Of a DNA stretch of 10,593 bases, positions 1 to 6,357 are shown in pieces. The first letter of the stretch is position 1; each line of letters starts with the position of its first letter. Made by a program: the position numbers and the translations under genes. This DNA comes from JBFXDI01 sp050181295. GTDB lineage: Bacteria; Pseudomonadota; Alphaproteobacteria; Rhizobiales; Aestuariivirgaceae. The notes beneath the pieces are model-generated. The model had not been told where the DNA came from and did not search any database. It saw only the letters and a program-made list of their open reading frames with translations. The stretch covers positions 1 to 10,593 of the forward strand of contig JBFXDI010000135.1 of the NCBI GenBank assembly GCA_050181295.1, given 5' to 3'.

Positions 1-10
1 CGTCGTCGCA

Positions 11-46
11 CCCCTCCCCCTCGGGGGGAGGGGCCGGGGGTGGGGT
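11..46. repeat. GC-rich hairpin repeat, family B copy 1
   Basis: A perfect CCCCTCCCCC / GGGGGAGGGG type hairpin at 11-33 is followed by a GGGG-rich tail to about 46. The same layout (hairpin, then GGGGTGGGGG-like tail) recurs at 4991-5031 and 6912-6946. It lies just after the stop codon of the tail hub gene (66-68), so it would be in the 3' flank of that cistron and before the next cluster gene. There is no U-run, so it is not a classic intrinsic terminator; it may act as an mRNA-stabilising or attenuating hairpin. Confidence 0.7.
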
Positions 47-65
47 AGCGTCAGGCTTGACGTTG

Positions 66-962
66 CTAGCCATTGCCCCGGCTCGCGCCGTCATGGGTGG
101 CGTCGCCCGTATTCGGATAGGCCACCACGAAGTCGTTGCCCGGCATGTGCGGGAAGCCCCGGAAGTTGACGGCGTTGGCGAACTTCTGCCGACAGGTCGA
201 AAACTGCTTGTCGCAGCCGGCCGTCGCCACGAAACCGTCGCCCGGCGACACCGGCGAGGCGGTCGCCTCCCAGAGCTCGATCACCACGCCGTCTCCCAGG
301 AGCCGGTGCGCCTTGACCTCGCCCGACCGGCCGGCATTCAAGCCCGCCGTCCAGGCGAGCCGCCCGCGCCCGAACCATCCGTCGGCGAAGGCGTCGAGCC
401 CCGAGACCCGGAAGCGCCGGTTCTCCTCCGCCGTCACGACGGCCCCTGAGCCGCGGAGCGCCGGGGCCTCCAGATCCACGCCGCAACGCTGATCGCCGAG
501 CGTCGCGTCGCAGCCGAAGCGGAAGAGCCTGCCCATGGGCTGGCCCAGCCGGTGGGCGAGTCCCCGCATCTCGGCTGAAAACCCCGCGCCGCCCCGCGTC
601 ACCTCGCCGAGGCTTCCCTTCCGCAGCAGCACGCGCTCCTCCGGCGCCTGCCAGTTGACGGCGAAGATCTCGATCCCGGCGCCGTCGAAGCGGCCGGCCA
701 GTAGGTCCGCCTCGCCGATCCGGGCCGAGGCGAGGGCGCCCGCCACCTCCAGATTGTCCACCGAGAGCCCGAGTGAGGACTGCACTTCGCTTCCCGTGAA
801 GCCCGACGCCGCCTCGTAGGTCACGTCGCCGAAGGCCAGGTCCCGGTCGTGGTCCGTGAAGCCCAGGACGTCGCCGCCGCGGGTCTCGAGTCTCCAGCAC
901 CAGCAGACGGTCGTGACGCCCGACGCCAGATGCGCCGCGAAGGCGGAAGGAATGTCGCGCAT
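66..962 (-). CDS. GTA g13-like tail hub protein (DUF2163 / phage BR0599 family)
   Basis: 298 aa. It resembles the DUF2163 family, with a Phage_BR0599-type C-terminal part, that forms the baseplate hub in RcGTA (g13) and is related to lambda gpL. The N-terminal half (about 1-160) carries the typical FTDHDRDL motif at residues 35-42. The C-terminal half (about 190-280) contains KAHRLLGDG and NFRGFPHMPGND. Four cysteines, C151, C160, C250 and C257, are spaced C-x8-C and C-x6-C. This is the spacing I recall for the iron-sulfur-binding cysteines of lambda gpL, so an Fe-S cluster in the tail tip is likely. The ATG at 962 has AGGA about 8 bases upstream. The gene follows g12 after an 85-bp gap filled by a family A hairpin. 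Family assignment is firm; metal binding is inferred. Confidence 0.9.
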   Translation of the reverse strand: MRDIPSAFAAHLASGVTTVCWCWRLETRGGDVLGFTDHDRDLAFGDVTYEAASGFTGSEVQSSLGLSVDNLEVAGALASARIGEADLLAGRFDGAGIEIFAVNWQAPEERVLLRKGSLGEVTRGGAGFSAEMRGLAHRLGQPMGRLFRFGCDATLGDQRCGVDLEAPALRGSGAVVTAEENRRFRVSGLDAFADGWFGRGRLAWTAGLNAGRSGEVKAHRLLGDGVVIELWEATASPVSPGDGFVATAGCDKQFSTCRQKFANAVNFRGFPHMPGNDFVVAYPNTGDATHDGASRGNG

Positions 963-975
963 GATCTGATCCTGG

Positions 976-1054
976 GGCGAATGGGGAATTGCGAATGGCC
1001 GATGGCTTTTTTCTACTCGCTACTCCCTATTCGCCACTCGCCATTTCCTACTCC
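976..1054. repeat. Heptad-built inverted repeat, family A copy 1
   Basis: A left arm (976-1006, units like GCGAATG) and a right arm (1013-1054, units like CTACTCG, CTATTCG) are imperfect reverse complements separated by a short T-rich loop. The right arm on the minus strand begins with the stop codon of the DUF2460 gene (GAG TAG at 1053-1048). The repeat fills the whole space between g12 and g13. Related copies are at 3418-3497 and at 6821-6848 with 6958-6999. Confidence 0.8.
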
Positions 1055-1692
1055 CTCACCTCGACCAGCGCGATGTCGGGGATCTCGCCCGCCTCGAACG
1101 CCTTGAGGTTGATGGTGAGGGAATCCGTATCGAAGCGCACCGGAACGTCGAACGCGAAGCCCGCCGTCACGGCCTCGTCCGTACCCGGAACGCTTCCGGA
1201 GGAGAAAGTGACCATCCCGGTCGCGGGATCGACGGCGAAGTCGCTGCCCTCCGCTTTCTCGACGCCCGCCACCGCCACCCTGACAGTGCCGGGCACGGCC
1301 CGCGTCACGGCGCGCACATATTTCGTCACGCCCGAGCCGTAGTGCTTCACGAGCTGGAACGCCGCCCTCTCGCCGTCGCCCGCGCCCAACACCTGGTCGA
1401 GGGGCGTCGGCGTCTGGAGCGGCGGGCAGGAGCGGAAGTCGGCATGGTCCTTCCAGCGGAAAGCGTGCAGCCGGCCGCGCCGCTCCTCGAAGAAGGCGAT
1501 GACGGCGTGCAGCTCGTCGAGCGTGCGGATGCCGTAGCCCGCATTGTAGCGGCGCCTCGAATGCGCCCAACGGGTGTTGCGCTCCTCCGCGCCCGATCCC
1601 AGCACCACGATCTCGGTGCGCCGCTCGGGGCCGCCGGTCGCGCCCCGCGCAATCGCGGTCGGAAACCGCACGTCATGGAAAGCTGCGGTCAT
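1048..1692 (-). CDS. GTA g12-like distal tail protein (DUF2460)
   Basis: 214 aa from the ATG at 1692. It belongs to the DUF2460 family, which forms the distal tail ring linking tube and hub in RcGTA. Visible family hallmarks are the N-terminal FHDVRFPTAIARGATGGPER segment, the RRRYNAGYGIRTLDEL stretch, FRWKDHADF around residue 85, and a C-terminal beta-rich part with VPVRFDTDSL. I chose 1692 over the in-frame ATG at 1707 because GGAGG sits 5 bases before it. A truncated family C-like palindrome (1704-1769) separates it from the tape measure gene. The last codons are GAG TAG, placed inside the family A repeat that follows. Confidence 0.9.
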   Translation of the reverse strand: MTAAFHDVRFPTAIARGATGGPERRTEIVVLGSGAEERNTRWAHSRRRYNAGYGIRTLDELHAVIAFFEERRGRLHAFRWKDHADFRSCPPLQTPTPLDQVLGAGDGERAAFQLVKHYGSGVTKYVRAVTRAVPGTVRVAVAGVEKAEGSDFAVDPATGMVTFSSGSVPGTDEAVTAGFAFDVPVRFDTDSLTINLKAFEAGEIPDIALVEVRE

Positions 1693-1703
1693 GTTTCCTC
1701 CGC

Positions 1704-1769
1704 TCATTCCCGCGCAGGCGGAAATCCAGCGACGTGTGGCTCTGGGCCCCTGCCTTCGCGGGGACGAGC
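1704..1769. repeat. Short palindromic intergenic repeat, C-like
   Basis: TCATTCCCGCGCAGGCGGAAATCC at one end and CCTGCCTTCGCGGGGACGAG at the other are two hairpin-forming GC-rich ends of the type seen in widespread proteobacterial intergenic repeats. It resembles the 2886-2968 and 8194-8278 elements in layout but has different stem sequences. It fills the gap between g11 and g12 and ends right beside the GGAGG ribosome-binding site of g12. Confidence 0.6.
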
Positions 1770-1782
1770 GGACAAGGTGTCG

Positions 1783-2313
1783 TCACAGATTCCTCTGCCC
1801 ACGCTCCAGCGCGCGCAGCATCATGGCCGCGACCTGCGACTGCGATGCGCGGAAGCCCTCGATGTCGGGGGTCGTGATGTTGACGACGACCTGCGTGCCA
1901 CCGCCCGCGGCGCGCACGCCGAGCCGTCCGTCGGACCCACGCGCCAGGGGCAGGATCGCCTCCGCCCCCGCCTCGCCCGCGAGCCCCAGGCCGCCGCGCA
2001 ACGGAAACGCCACCGGCCCGCCGATGACGCCGCCCTTGGCGAAGGGCGTGACCGGCGCCGAGCCGCCCGAAAAATTTCCGAACATGCCTCCGATCGCCTG
2101 CCCAAGCGACCTCAGCGCCGAGGAGAGCGCCTGGCGCGACAGCGACAGCACCAGCGACTTCAACACGTCAGAGAGTTTGCGTCCGCCGCTTGCCGCGCTC
2201 GCGAAGGCGCGCGTCAGCGTGGCGCCGAAGCCGGCGCTCAGGCGCGTGAGCTCCGAGAGCTCGGCCCTCAAGGCCGATGCGTCGAAGGTCGGCGGCTCGA
2301 ACGTCTCGGCCAT
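1783..2313 (-). CDS. GTA g11-like short tail tape measure protein
   Basis: 176 aa. It matches the short tape measure proteins of GTA clusters: an N-terminal alpha-helical region (about 1-75), then a glycine-rich segment with FAKGGVIGGPVAFPLRGG and GLAGEAGAEAILPLARG (about 92-128), and a C-terminal end with VVVNITTPDIEGF. These motifs are shared with the C-terminal domain of lambda-type tape measure proteins. It is very short for a tape measure and, from memory, shorter than RcGTA gp11 (about 219 aa), which would suggest a short tail tube. The ATG lies one base after the g10.1 stop, with GGGAG in the end of g10.1 as ribosome-binding site, so the two are tightly coupled. Confidence 0.85.
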   Translation of the reverse strand: MAETFEPPTFDASALRAELSELTRLSAGFGATLTRAFASAASGGRKLSDVLKSLVLSLSRQALSSALRSLGQAIGGMFGNFSGGSAPVTPFAKGGVIGGPVAFPLRGGLGLAGEAGAEAILPLARGSDGRLGVRAAGGGTQVVVNITTPDIEGFRASQSQVAAMMLRALERGQRNL

Positions 2314-2314
2314 G

Positions 2315-2485
2315 TCATGCTCCCTCGTCCGGATAGGCGCGCATCAGCACCTCGAAATCCGCCCGCGCGAACGGCGCCGACGGCGCTTTGCCAAAAATCC
2401 CTTCGAGCGCCGCCTGGAGCTCGACCGGCGTCATGCCCCAGAAATCTCCAGGCTTGAGCGCCAGCGCGCCGAGCCCCAGAACCAT
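2315..2485 (-). CDS. GTA g10.1-like phage tail assembly chaperone (Phage_TAC_6 / TIGR02216 type)
   Basis: 56 aa from ATG. It contains the family core GLGALALKPGDFWGMTPVEL (residues 4-23) and ends with FEVLMRAYPDEGA. The ATG overlaps the g10 stop as TGATG and has no Shine-Dalgarno sequence in front. The frame is open well upstream of the ATG, through I-D-W-R-R-L-M inside the end of g10. As I recall the family, the conserved region often begins with such a tryptophan-containing stretch, so the natural N-terminus may come from frameshifting out of g10 (see the cassette at 2485-2550) rather than from this ATG. Its role would be to help tail tube subunits assemble around the tape measure. Coordinates of the frame and stop are certain; the mode of translation is inferred. 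Confidence 0.82.
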   Translation of the reverse strand: MVLGLGALALKPGDFWGMTPVELQAALEGIFGKAPSAPFARADFEVLMRAYPDEGA

Positions 2486-2550
2486 CAGGCGCCGCCAGTC
2501 GATCCGGCCGGCGGCGCCTGCCGGTTTCCCGGTGGTTCCTCCTCGCCTCC
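2485..2550 (-). other. Candidate -1 programmed ribosomal frameshift cassette, g10 to g10.1
   Basis: Reading the minus strand: GGAGG (2550-2546) and AGGAGG (2543-2538); 7 bases later the heptamer GGGAAAC (2530-2524), in the g10 frame as G GGA AAC; after 3 bases an 11-bp perfect stem, CAGGCGCCGCC (2520-2510) pairing with GGCGGCGCCTG (2496-2486), around a 13-base loop; then the g10 stop TGA (2487-2485). The -1 frame after the heptamer is exactly the g10.1 frame with no stop until 2317-2315. Shifting would give a 178-aa fusion: g10 residues 1-109 plus 69 residues of the g10.1 frame. This matches the X XXY YYZ rule, the dnaX three-part layout, and the gpG/gpGT logic of lambda tail chaperones. Function is inferred. 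Confidence 0.7.
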
Positions 2551-2850
2551 GAAGGTCGCCTTCAGCAGCGCGCCGACAACGTGAAGGGCGCCCACCGCCC
2601 CACCCTCGATCGGCAGCGCCGCCACCTCCGCATCGGTCACGGCATTGCCGCCGCCCCGAAGCCCCGCGCCGAGGATGCGGATGGCATCCCCGGCTGAGAG
2701 CCTGCCCGCCTCGAAGCGCTCCGCGAGCGCCAGGATGTCCGGCGCGCCGAGCGCGCTTTCGAGCTCGGCAATGGCGCCCAGCGTCAGGCAGAGCGTGTAG
2801 CTTTTGCCCCCGAGCCGCGCCTCCACCTCGCCGCGCATGCGGTTGGGCAT
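2485..2850 (-). CDS. GTA g10-like tail assembly chaperone (GTA-gp10 / Phage_TAC_11 family)
   Basis: 121 aa. It resembles the GTA-gp10 family, found between the major tail protein and g10.1 in GTA clusters. Visible features are an N-terminal beta segment (residues 6-22) leading into LGAIAELESALG, then an amphipathic helical part with LAERFEAGRLSAGD (about 42-55), and a low-complexity C-terminus rich in E, P, G and A (about 98-121). That tail is encoded by the sequence that also forms the SD-like, slippery and stem elements. The ATG at 2850 has AGAGG about 8 bases upstream. The upstream gap to g9 holds a family C palindrome; downstream it overlaps g10.1 by one base. Confidence 0.85.
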   Translation of the reverse strand: MPNRMRGEVEARLGGKSYTLCLTLGAIAELESALGAPDILALAERFEAGRLSAGDAIRILGAGLRGGGNAVTDAEVAALPIEGGAVGALHVVGALLKATFGGEEEPPGNRQAPPAGSTGGA

Positions 2851-2877
2851 TTCTGGACCTCTTGCATGGACTTGCGT

Positions 2878-2968
2878 TTCTCCGGCATGCCAGCGAAAGC
2901 TGGCATCCCCTGGTGAGTTGACACGAGCGGAAGCGCTTCAGGGGATTCCGGCTTTCGCCGGAATGACG
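2878..2968. repeat. Palindromic intergenic repeat, family C copy 1
   Basis: One end has the hairpin CATGCCAGCGAAAGCTGGCATC (2886-2907), followed by CCCTGGTGAG; the other end has AGGGGATTCCGGCTTTCGCCGGAATGAC. The ends also pair with each other as an imperfect inverted repeat. The ends are nearly identical to 8194-8278, while the middle differs. It occupies most of the g9-g10 gap. Six-frame translation gives RRKPESPEA and HQGMPAFAGM type peptides, well known as spurious ORFs from this repeat type in proteobacteria. Confidence 0.85.
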
Positions 2969-2983
2969 ATTTCGTTTCCTCGC

Positions 2984-3397
2984 TCACCCCGCCGCGAAGG
3001 CGAGCGCGCCCGCCGATTCGAGCGCCAGCTCGAAGGTCACCTCGCCGTCGTGCCGGCCGGCATATTCGAGCGCCGTCACCTGGAACGGGCCCTCCACGGT
3101 GCCGAAGTCCGGGATGACCACCTGCCAGTCGCGGATGGTGCCCGCGAAGACGTAGCCGCGCACGGTCGCGTCCGATGCCGCATCGCGGAAGATCCCGGTG
3201 CTGCGGATGCCCGCCGACTTCACCCCCGCGCCCTCCAGGAGCTCGCGCCAGTGCCCGGCCGATTCCTGATGCGTCACGTCCACGCTCTCGGCGTTGAAGG
3301 CGAGCGTGTGGGTGCGAAGCCCTGCCACCGTCTGGAACGCGCCCTCGCCGTCGGCGTCGACCTTCAAAAGCAGGTCGCGGCCCTTCTGTGCGGTCAT
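2984..3397 (-). CDS. GTA g9-like major tail (tube) protein, TP901-1 family
   Basis: 137 aa, the usual size of GTA and TP901-1-type tube proteins. It opens with the characteristic TAQKGRDLLLKVD segment, where the protein is about to form the tube's inner beta barrel. It continues with LRTHTLAFNAESVDVTHQES (about 27-46, typical of the family), GVKSAGIRSTGIF, and ends in a beta strand with VTFELALESAGALAF. Hexamer rings of this protein would stack to make the flexible tail tube. The ATG at 3397 has GGAG about 8 bases upstream. A family A hairpin starts some 20 bases before the start codon, and a family C repeat follows the stop. Confidence 0.9.
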   Translation of the reverse strand: MTAQKGRDLLLKVDADGEGAFQTVAGLRTHTLAFNAESVDVTHQESAGHWRELLEGAGVKSAGIRSTGIFRDAASDATVRGYVFAGTIRDWQVVIPDFGTVEGPFQVTALEYAGRHDGEVTFELALESAGALAFAAG

Positions 3398-3417
3398 GTC
3401 TGATCTCCGTCCGTGTG

Positions 3418-3497
3418 AGCGAATAGCGAATGGGGAGTGGCGAATGGTGAACCGCTACTCGCTACTCGCTACTCCCCATTCGCCATTCGCTACTCGC
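3418..3497. repeat. Heptad-built inverted repeat, family A copy 2
   Basis: The left arm (3418-3449: GCGAATAGCGAATGGGGAGT and on) and right arm (3454-3497: CTACTCGCTACTCCCCATTC and on) are near-perfect reverse complements around a very short loop, giving a stem of about 30 bp. Both arms are made of degenerate 7-base units of the form GCGARTR. On the minus strand the right arm holds the GAG TAG end of the DUF3168 gene (3495-3490). It fills the g8-g9 gap completely. Confidence 0.85.
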
Positions 3498-3903
3498 CTT
3501 CCTTCTCCGTCACCGCCCGCAGCCGGACGATGCCCTCATAGGCGTCCCCGCCGGCGCTCCGCTGCACCGTCCAGAACACGACGGAGAGGTTCACGAGCCG
3601 ATGCTCCTCGAGGACGAGCGGCGCGCCGTCGAGCACCCGGTCGATCTCGTCGATCAGGATCTGCGCCTGCCGGCGTCCCTCGGCGGCGGACCAGGCGCGC
3701 ACCGTCATCCGGTGCTCGTGGCCGCGCGAGCTTTGCGTGCTCCAGTCGCGCGTCTCGATGTCGCCGACCGTCAGATAGGGCTTTCCCGCCCCCTGCGGCG
3801 GATGATCGTGCACGTGCGGGCCGCCGAGAAGCGCCGTCACCATGCCATCGGCGACGAGCGCATCCCTGACCGCGCGCTGCAGCGCCAGGCTCGAGTTAGG
3901 CAT
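3490..3903 (-). CDS. GTA g8-like tail terminator (DUF3168)
   Basis: 137 aa. DUF3168 proteins cap the tail tube and contact the head-closure ring in RcGTA. Visible hallmarks are the N-terminal LALQRAVRDAL and GPHVHDHPPQGAGKPYLTVG (about 28-47), the DWSTQSSRGHEHRMTVRAWS stretch, and a helix with QAQILIDEIDRVLDG. The ATG at 3903 has a strong AAGGAG 7 bases upstream. This site overlaps the stop region of g7 (13-base gap), so the two are probably translated together. The last two codons, GAG TAG, lie in the family A repeat. Confidence 0.88.
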   Translation of the reverse strand: MPNSSLALQRAVRDALVADGMVTALLGGPHVHDHPPQGAGKPYLTVGDIETRDWSTQSSRGHEHRMTVRAWSAAEGRRQAQILIDEIDRVLDGAPLVLEEHRLVNLSVVFWTVQRSAGGDAYEGIVRLRAVTEKEGE

Positions 3904-3915
3904 CAAAAAACTCCT

Positions 3916-4233
3916 TCAGGAGGCGGGTCGCTCGCGGCAGAAACAGCGCGTCCAGCGGCGCTCCTCCTGCTCGACGGCGAGGATGTCGAGAACGCGGCTT
4001 CCTTCCCGGAAGCGCATGGCGGGCGTCACGTCGCTGCGTGCGCGGAGGATCACGCGGTGCGTCGCCTCCGCCGTCAGGGCCTCGGCGATGAGCCGTTCGC
4101 CGCCCCGCAGGAACTCGACGGCGGCCCAGAGCGTCGCCACCGTGCTCCAGGCGACCGTCCAGCCGCCCGTCCCGTCCGGGGCCCGCTCGGCCTCCTCCAG
4201 CACGAGGCGGCGGTCGAGGCGCGTGATTCTCAT
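3916..4233 (-). CDS. GTA g7-like head closure / head-tail joining protein
   Basis: 105 aa. It fits the small phage head-closure (head-tail joining) family. It begins MRITRLDRRLVLEEAERAPDG and continues with a GGWTVAWSTVATLWAAVEFL stretch typical of these beta-rich ring proteins. A later VTPAMRFREGSRVLDILAV segment is also family-like. In RcGTA the g7 product is the stopper between adaptor and tail terminator. The ATG overlaps the adaptor stop as TAATG, so translation is coupled. Upstream in-frame sequence could add up to 115 residues, but it lies wholly in the adaptor gene in another frame and was not used. Confidence 0.82.
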   Translation of the reverse strand: MRITRLDRRLVLEEAERAPDGTGGWTVAWSTVATLWAAVEFLRGGERLIAEALTAEATHRVILRARSDVTPAMRFREGSRVLDILAVEQEERRWTRCFCRERPAS

Positions 4234-4799
4234 TACACCCGCACCAGGCGGAAGGGCCGGACCAGGGCCGCGACGGCCGGCGGGGATTTCTCCCTCAACG
4301 CCTCCTCGAGCCCGGTCCGGCGTTCGAACCAGTGCGCCACCAGCATCAGGAGCGCCTGGCGGAGATCGGCGGGCACATCGTCCCGCTCGTCCCCGAAGCC
4401 TGCCTCGAAGGTGATGGCGATGCCGCCCATCTCCAGGCCGGGTTCCGGCCATCCGCCAGGCCTCAGGAGTCGCGCCGGCCGTCCGGCGAGATCGGCCACA
4501 TAGCTCTCGGCATCCACTTCGGCGGGGCTGCCGAGCGCATCCTTGACCGCCACCTGCTCCACGGCGCTCACCGGCCATATGCCGAGCGGCACCGCATCGT
4601 CCGGCCAGCGGTCTAGCGTCTGCGTCCAGCGCTGCGTCAGGAGCGCGAGGCCCGTCTCGCGCTCCACATGCGCGCGCGCCGCCGCGATCAGGCGGTCGAC
4701 GAGCGCGTCCTCCTCGGAGCCATCGAGGCGCAGGAAGACCTTCGCCTCGGCGAGCGTCACCGGCTCCGCCACCGGCGGATCGATCAGCGTCAGGGACAT
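4233..4799 (-). CDS. GTA g6-like head-tail adaptor (phiE125 gp8 / head-tail connector family)
   Basis: 188 aa. The N-terminal part EPVTLAEAKVFLRLDGSEED (about 12-31) with the following helix LIAAARAHVERETGLALLTQ is the hallmark of the phiE125 gp8/HK97 gp6-like connector family. It forms a ring on the portal. The middle part (about 65-125) is beta-rich, and the C-terminal helix carries LRQALLMLVAHWFERR. The ATG at 4799 was chosen because the family similarity begins there; only a weak AGAAAG lies upstream. It is followed directly by g7 and separated from the capsid gene by 293 bases of repeats. Confidence 0.88.
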   Translation of the reverse strand: MSLTLIDPPVAEPVTLAEAKVFLRLDGSEEDALVDRLIAAARAHVERETGLALLTQRWTQTLDRWPDDAVPLGIWPVSAVEQVAVKDALGSPAEVDAESYVADLAGRPARLLRPGGWPEPGLEMGGIAITFEAGFGDERDDVPADLRQALLMLVAHWFERRTGLEEALREKSPPAVAALVRPFRLVRV

Positions 4800-5092
4800 G
4801 TGATGAACTTTCTGGACGGTGGTTGATCGCAACTCACCCTGTCATCCGATGTCGCACACCTCCCCCTTGGGGGAGGTCGGCCGACACGACAGCGGCGGCC
4901 GGGTGGGGATTGTCAGGCGCAAGCGGTGGCAACATCCATCACCCCACCCCTGCCCCCAAGGGAGAGGGGAGCGATTGTTCGTCCTTTTCTCCCTCCCCCT
5001 CGATGGGGGAGGGTCGGGGTGGGGTGGGGGTGAGGGAGCGTATCTCTCATCCGGCCGCTGTCGCGGCCACCTTCTCCCTCGAGGGGCGAAGG
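4800..5092. repeat. 293-base capsid-adaptor gap filled with several hairpin repeats
   Basis: No gene was seen here. Contents: a CCTCCCCCTTGGGGGAGG hairpin (4859-4876); an inverted pair of family B elements from about 4940 to 5031, whose second member has the hairpin CCCTCCCCCTCGATGGGGGAGGG reduced to positions 4991-5013 and a GGGGTGGGGTGGGGG tail; a small palindrome GGCCGC-TGTC-GCGGCC (5053-5068); and CTTCTCCCTCGAGGGGCGAAG (5071-5091), which sits right behind the capsid stop codon and would form a strong hairpin at the 3' end of the capsid message. There is no U-run, so simple termination is unlikely. Confidence 0.75.
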
Positions 5093-6331
5093 TTACGACG
5101 CCGCGAATTTCAGAAGCTTGATCGCCTCGAAGTTCTGCACCCCGCCGCCCACGCGCTTGGTCGTGTAGAAGAGCACGTAGGGCTTGGCCGAATAGGGATC
5201 GCGCAGCACCCGCACGCCCAGCCGGTCGACGATCAGGTAGCCGCGCTTGAAGTCGCCGAAGGCGATCGCGTGCGCGTTGGCGCCGATGTCGGGCATGTCC
5301 TCCGCCTCGGCGATGGGAAAGCCCATGAGGCTCGCCCGTCCCTGAGCGCTCGCCGGCGGCTGCCAGAGATAGTTGCCGTCGGCGTCCTTGAATTTCCGCA
5401 CCGCGCCTTGCGTCTTGCGGTTCATCACCCAGTGGGCGTTCTGCCGGTAGCCGCTTTTCAGCGCGTAGGCGAGATCGACCAGCACGTCGGAGGGATCGTC
5501 CTCCGGGAAGGCGCCCGCCGCGCCCGTCGCCACATAGCCGATGCTGCCCCACGCCCAGGAGCCGTCCGCGACCTTGGTATAGTCGAGGAACCCCTTGGGC
5601 TTGCTCGAGCCGTTGCCTGAGACGAAGGCTTCGCCCTCCTGCTCCGCGAAGGCCGCCTGCACCTCCTCGGCGATCCAGCGGTCGATGTCGACCGCCGCGT
5701 CGTCGAGCAGCGTCTGGGTCGCGGCTGGCATGGCGTAGAGCTCCATCGCCGGGAAGGTGAGCTCGGCGAGCGTCGGCGTCGTGGTCTGGGTGCGGCTCGC
5801 CGTTTCGCCCACCCAGCCGGCCTGGAAGCCGGTGGTGGCGAAGGGCTTCTTGTAGCTCGAGGAGGACACCTGCCGGACGCCGGCAATCGAGCGGATCGGC
5901 GAGGCCTCGGAGAGGAGCTTGCCGATCTCGCTCTCGGTCTCGTCCGGCACCAGGTAGCCACCGTCGGCGTCGGTGCCGGCGACGAGTGCCTTGGCCTCGA
6001 GGGCCAGGATCGAGCTCGCGTCGCCCTTCCGCACATAGGCCTCGAAGGCAGCCTTGCGTTCGGTGCGCCGGGGCTCCGCCTCGGCTTCGGCGCGGGCGAG
6101 CGGCGGGCGCCGCATCTTGAGCGACAGCTCGTCCAGCGCCCGGCCGATGCGCTCCACCTTGTCGGTGGTGACGACGTCGGCGCCCATGCGCTTCTCGATC
6201 TCCTCCAGGCGCCGGTCGTTCGCCTCCCGGAAGGTCTCGAAGGTGGACATCAGCTCGTCCAGCGCGCCGTCGAGCCCTGAGGACTCCGGCCCGCGCGCGA
6301 TCTTGGTCTCCAGTCCCGTCTCCATGGTCAT
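5093..6331 (-). CDS. GTA g5-like major capsid protein (HK97 family)
   Basis: 412 aa, HK97 fold. The N-terminal 50-70 residues are charged and helical (FETFREANDRRLEEIEKRMG), the usual scaffolding-like delta domain removed by the prohead protease. The mature part appears to start around residues 105-125, before GTDADGGYLVPDE. Family motifs are ASPIRSIAGVRQV, GWVGETASRT, DDAAVDIDRWIAEEV, and a C-terminal VQNFEAIKLLKF. The cleavage site itself cannot be placed. AAGGAG lies just upstream and could serve either the ATG at 6331 (4 bases) or 6325 (10 bases). The gene follows the protease with only 26 bases between, the standard protease-capsid pair. Confidence 0.95.
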   Translation of the reverse strand: MTMETGLETKIARGPESSGLDGALDELMSTFETFREANDRRLEEIEKRMGADVVTTDKVERIGRALDELSLKMRRPPLARAEAEAEPRRTERKAAFEAYVRKGDASSILALEAKALVAGTDADGGYLVPDETESEIGKLLSEASPIRSIAGVRQVSSSSYKKPFATTGFQAGWVGETASRTQTTTPTLAELTFPAMELYAMPAATQTLLDDAAVDIDRWIAEEVQAAFAEQEGEAFVSGNGSSKPKGFLDYTKVADGSWAWGSIGYVATGAAGAFPEDDPSDVLVDLAYALKSGYRQNAHWVMNRKTQGAVRKFKDADGNYLWQPPASAQGRASLMGFPIAEAEDMPDIGANAHAIAFGDFKRGYLIVDRLGVRVLRDPYSAKPYVLFYTTKRVGGGVQNFEAIKLLKFAAS

Positions 6332-6357
6332 CCTGCTCCTTGCCTAAAAGTCCGTGC

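Noticed and set aside
1342..2457. 371-aa plus-strand frame across g12 to g10.1
   Set aside because: Antisense of four well-supported genes, with arginine/alanine-rich low-complexity composition and no family resemblance.
2784..2987. 67-aa frame with RRKPESPEA and HQGMPAFAGM
   Set aside because: This is translation of the family C repeat, a known source of spurious hypothetical proteins.
3418..3497. CRISPR-like array from the heptad repeats
   Set aside because: Units are 7 bases without spacers and form inverted arms; there is no repeat-spacer pattern and no cas gene.
4991..5013. Intrinsic terminator at the C/G-rich hairpin
   Set aside because: The hairpin is strong, but neither strand shows a U-run behind the stem, and the genes on both sides must be expressed together.
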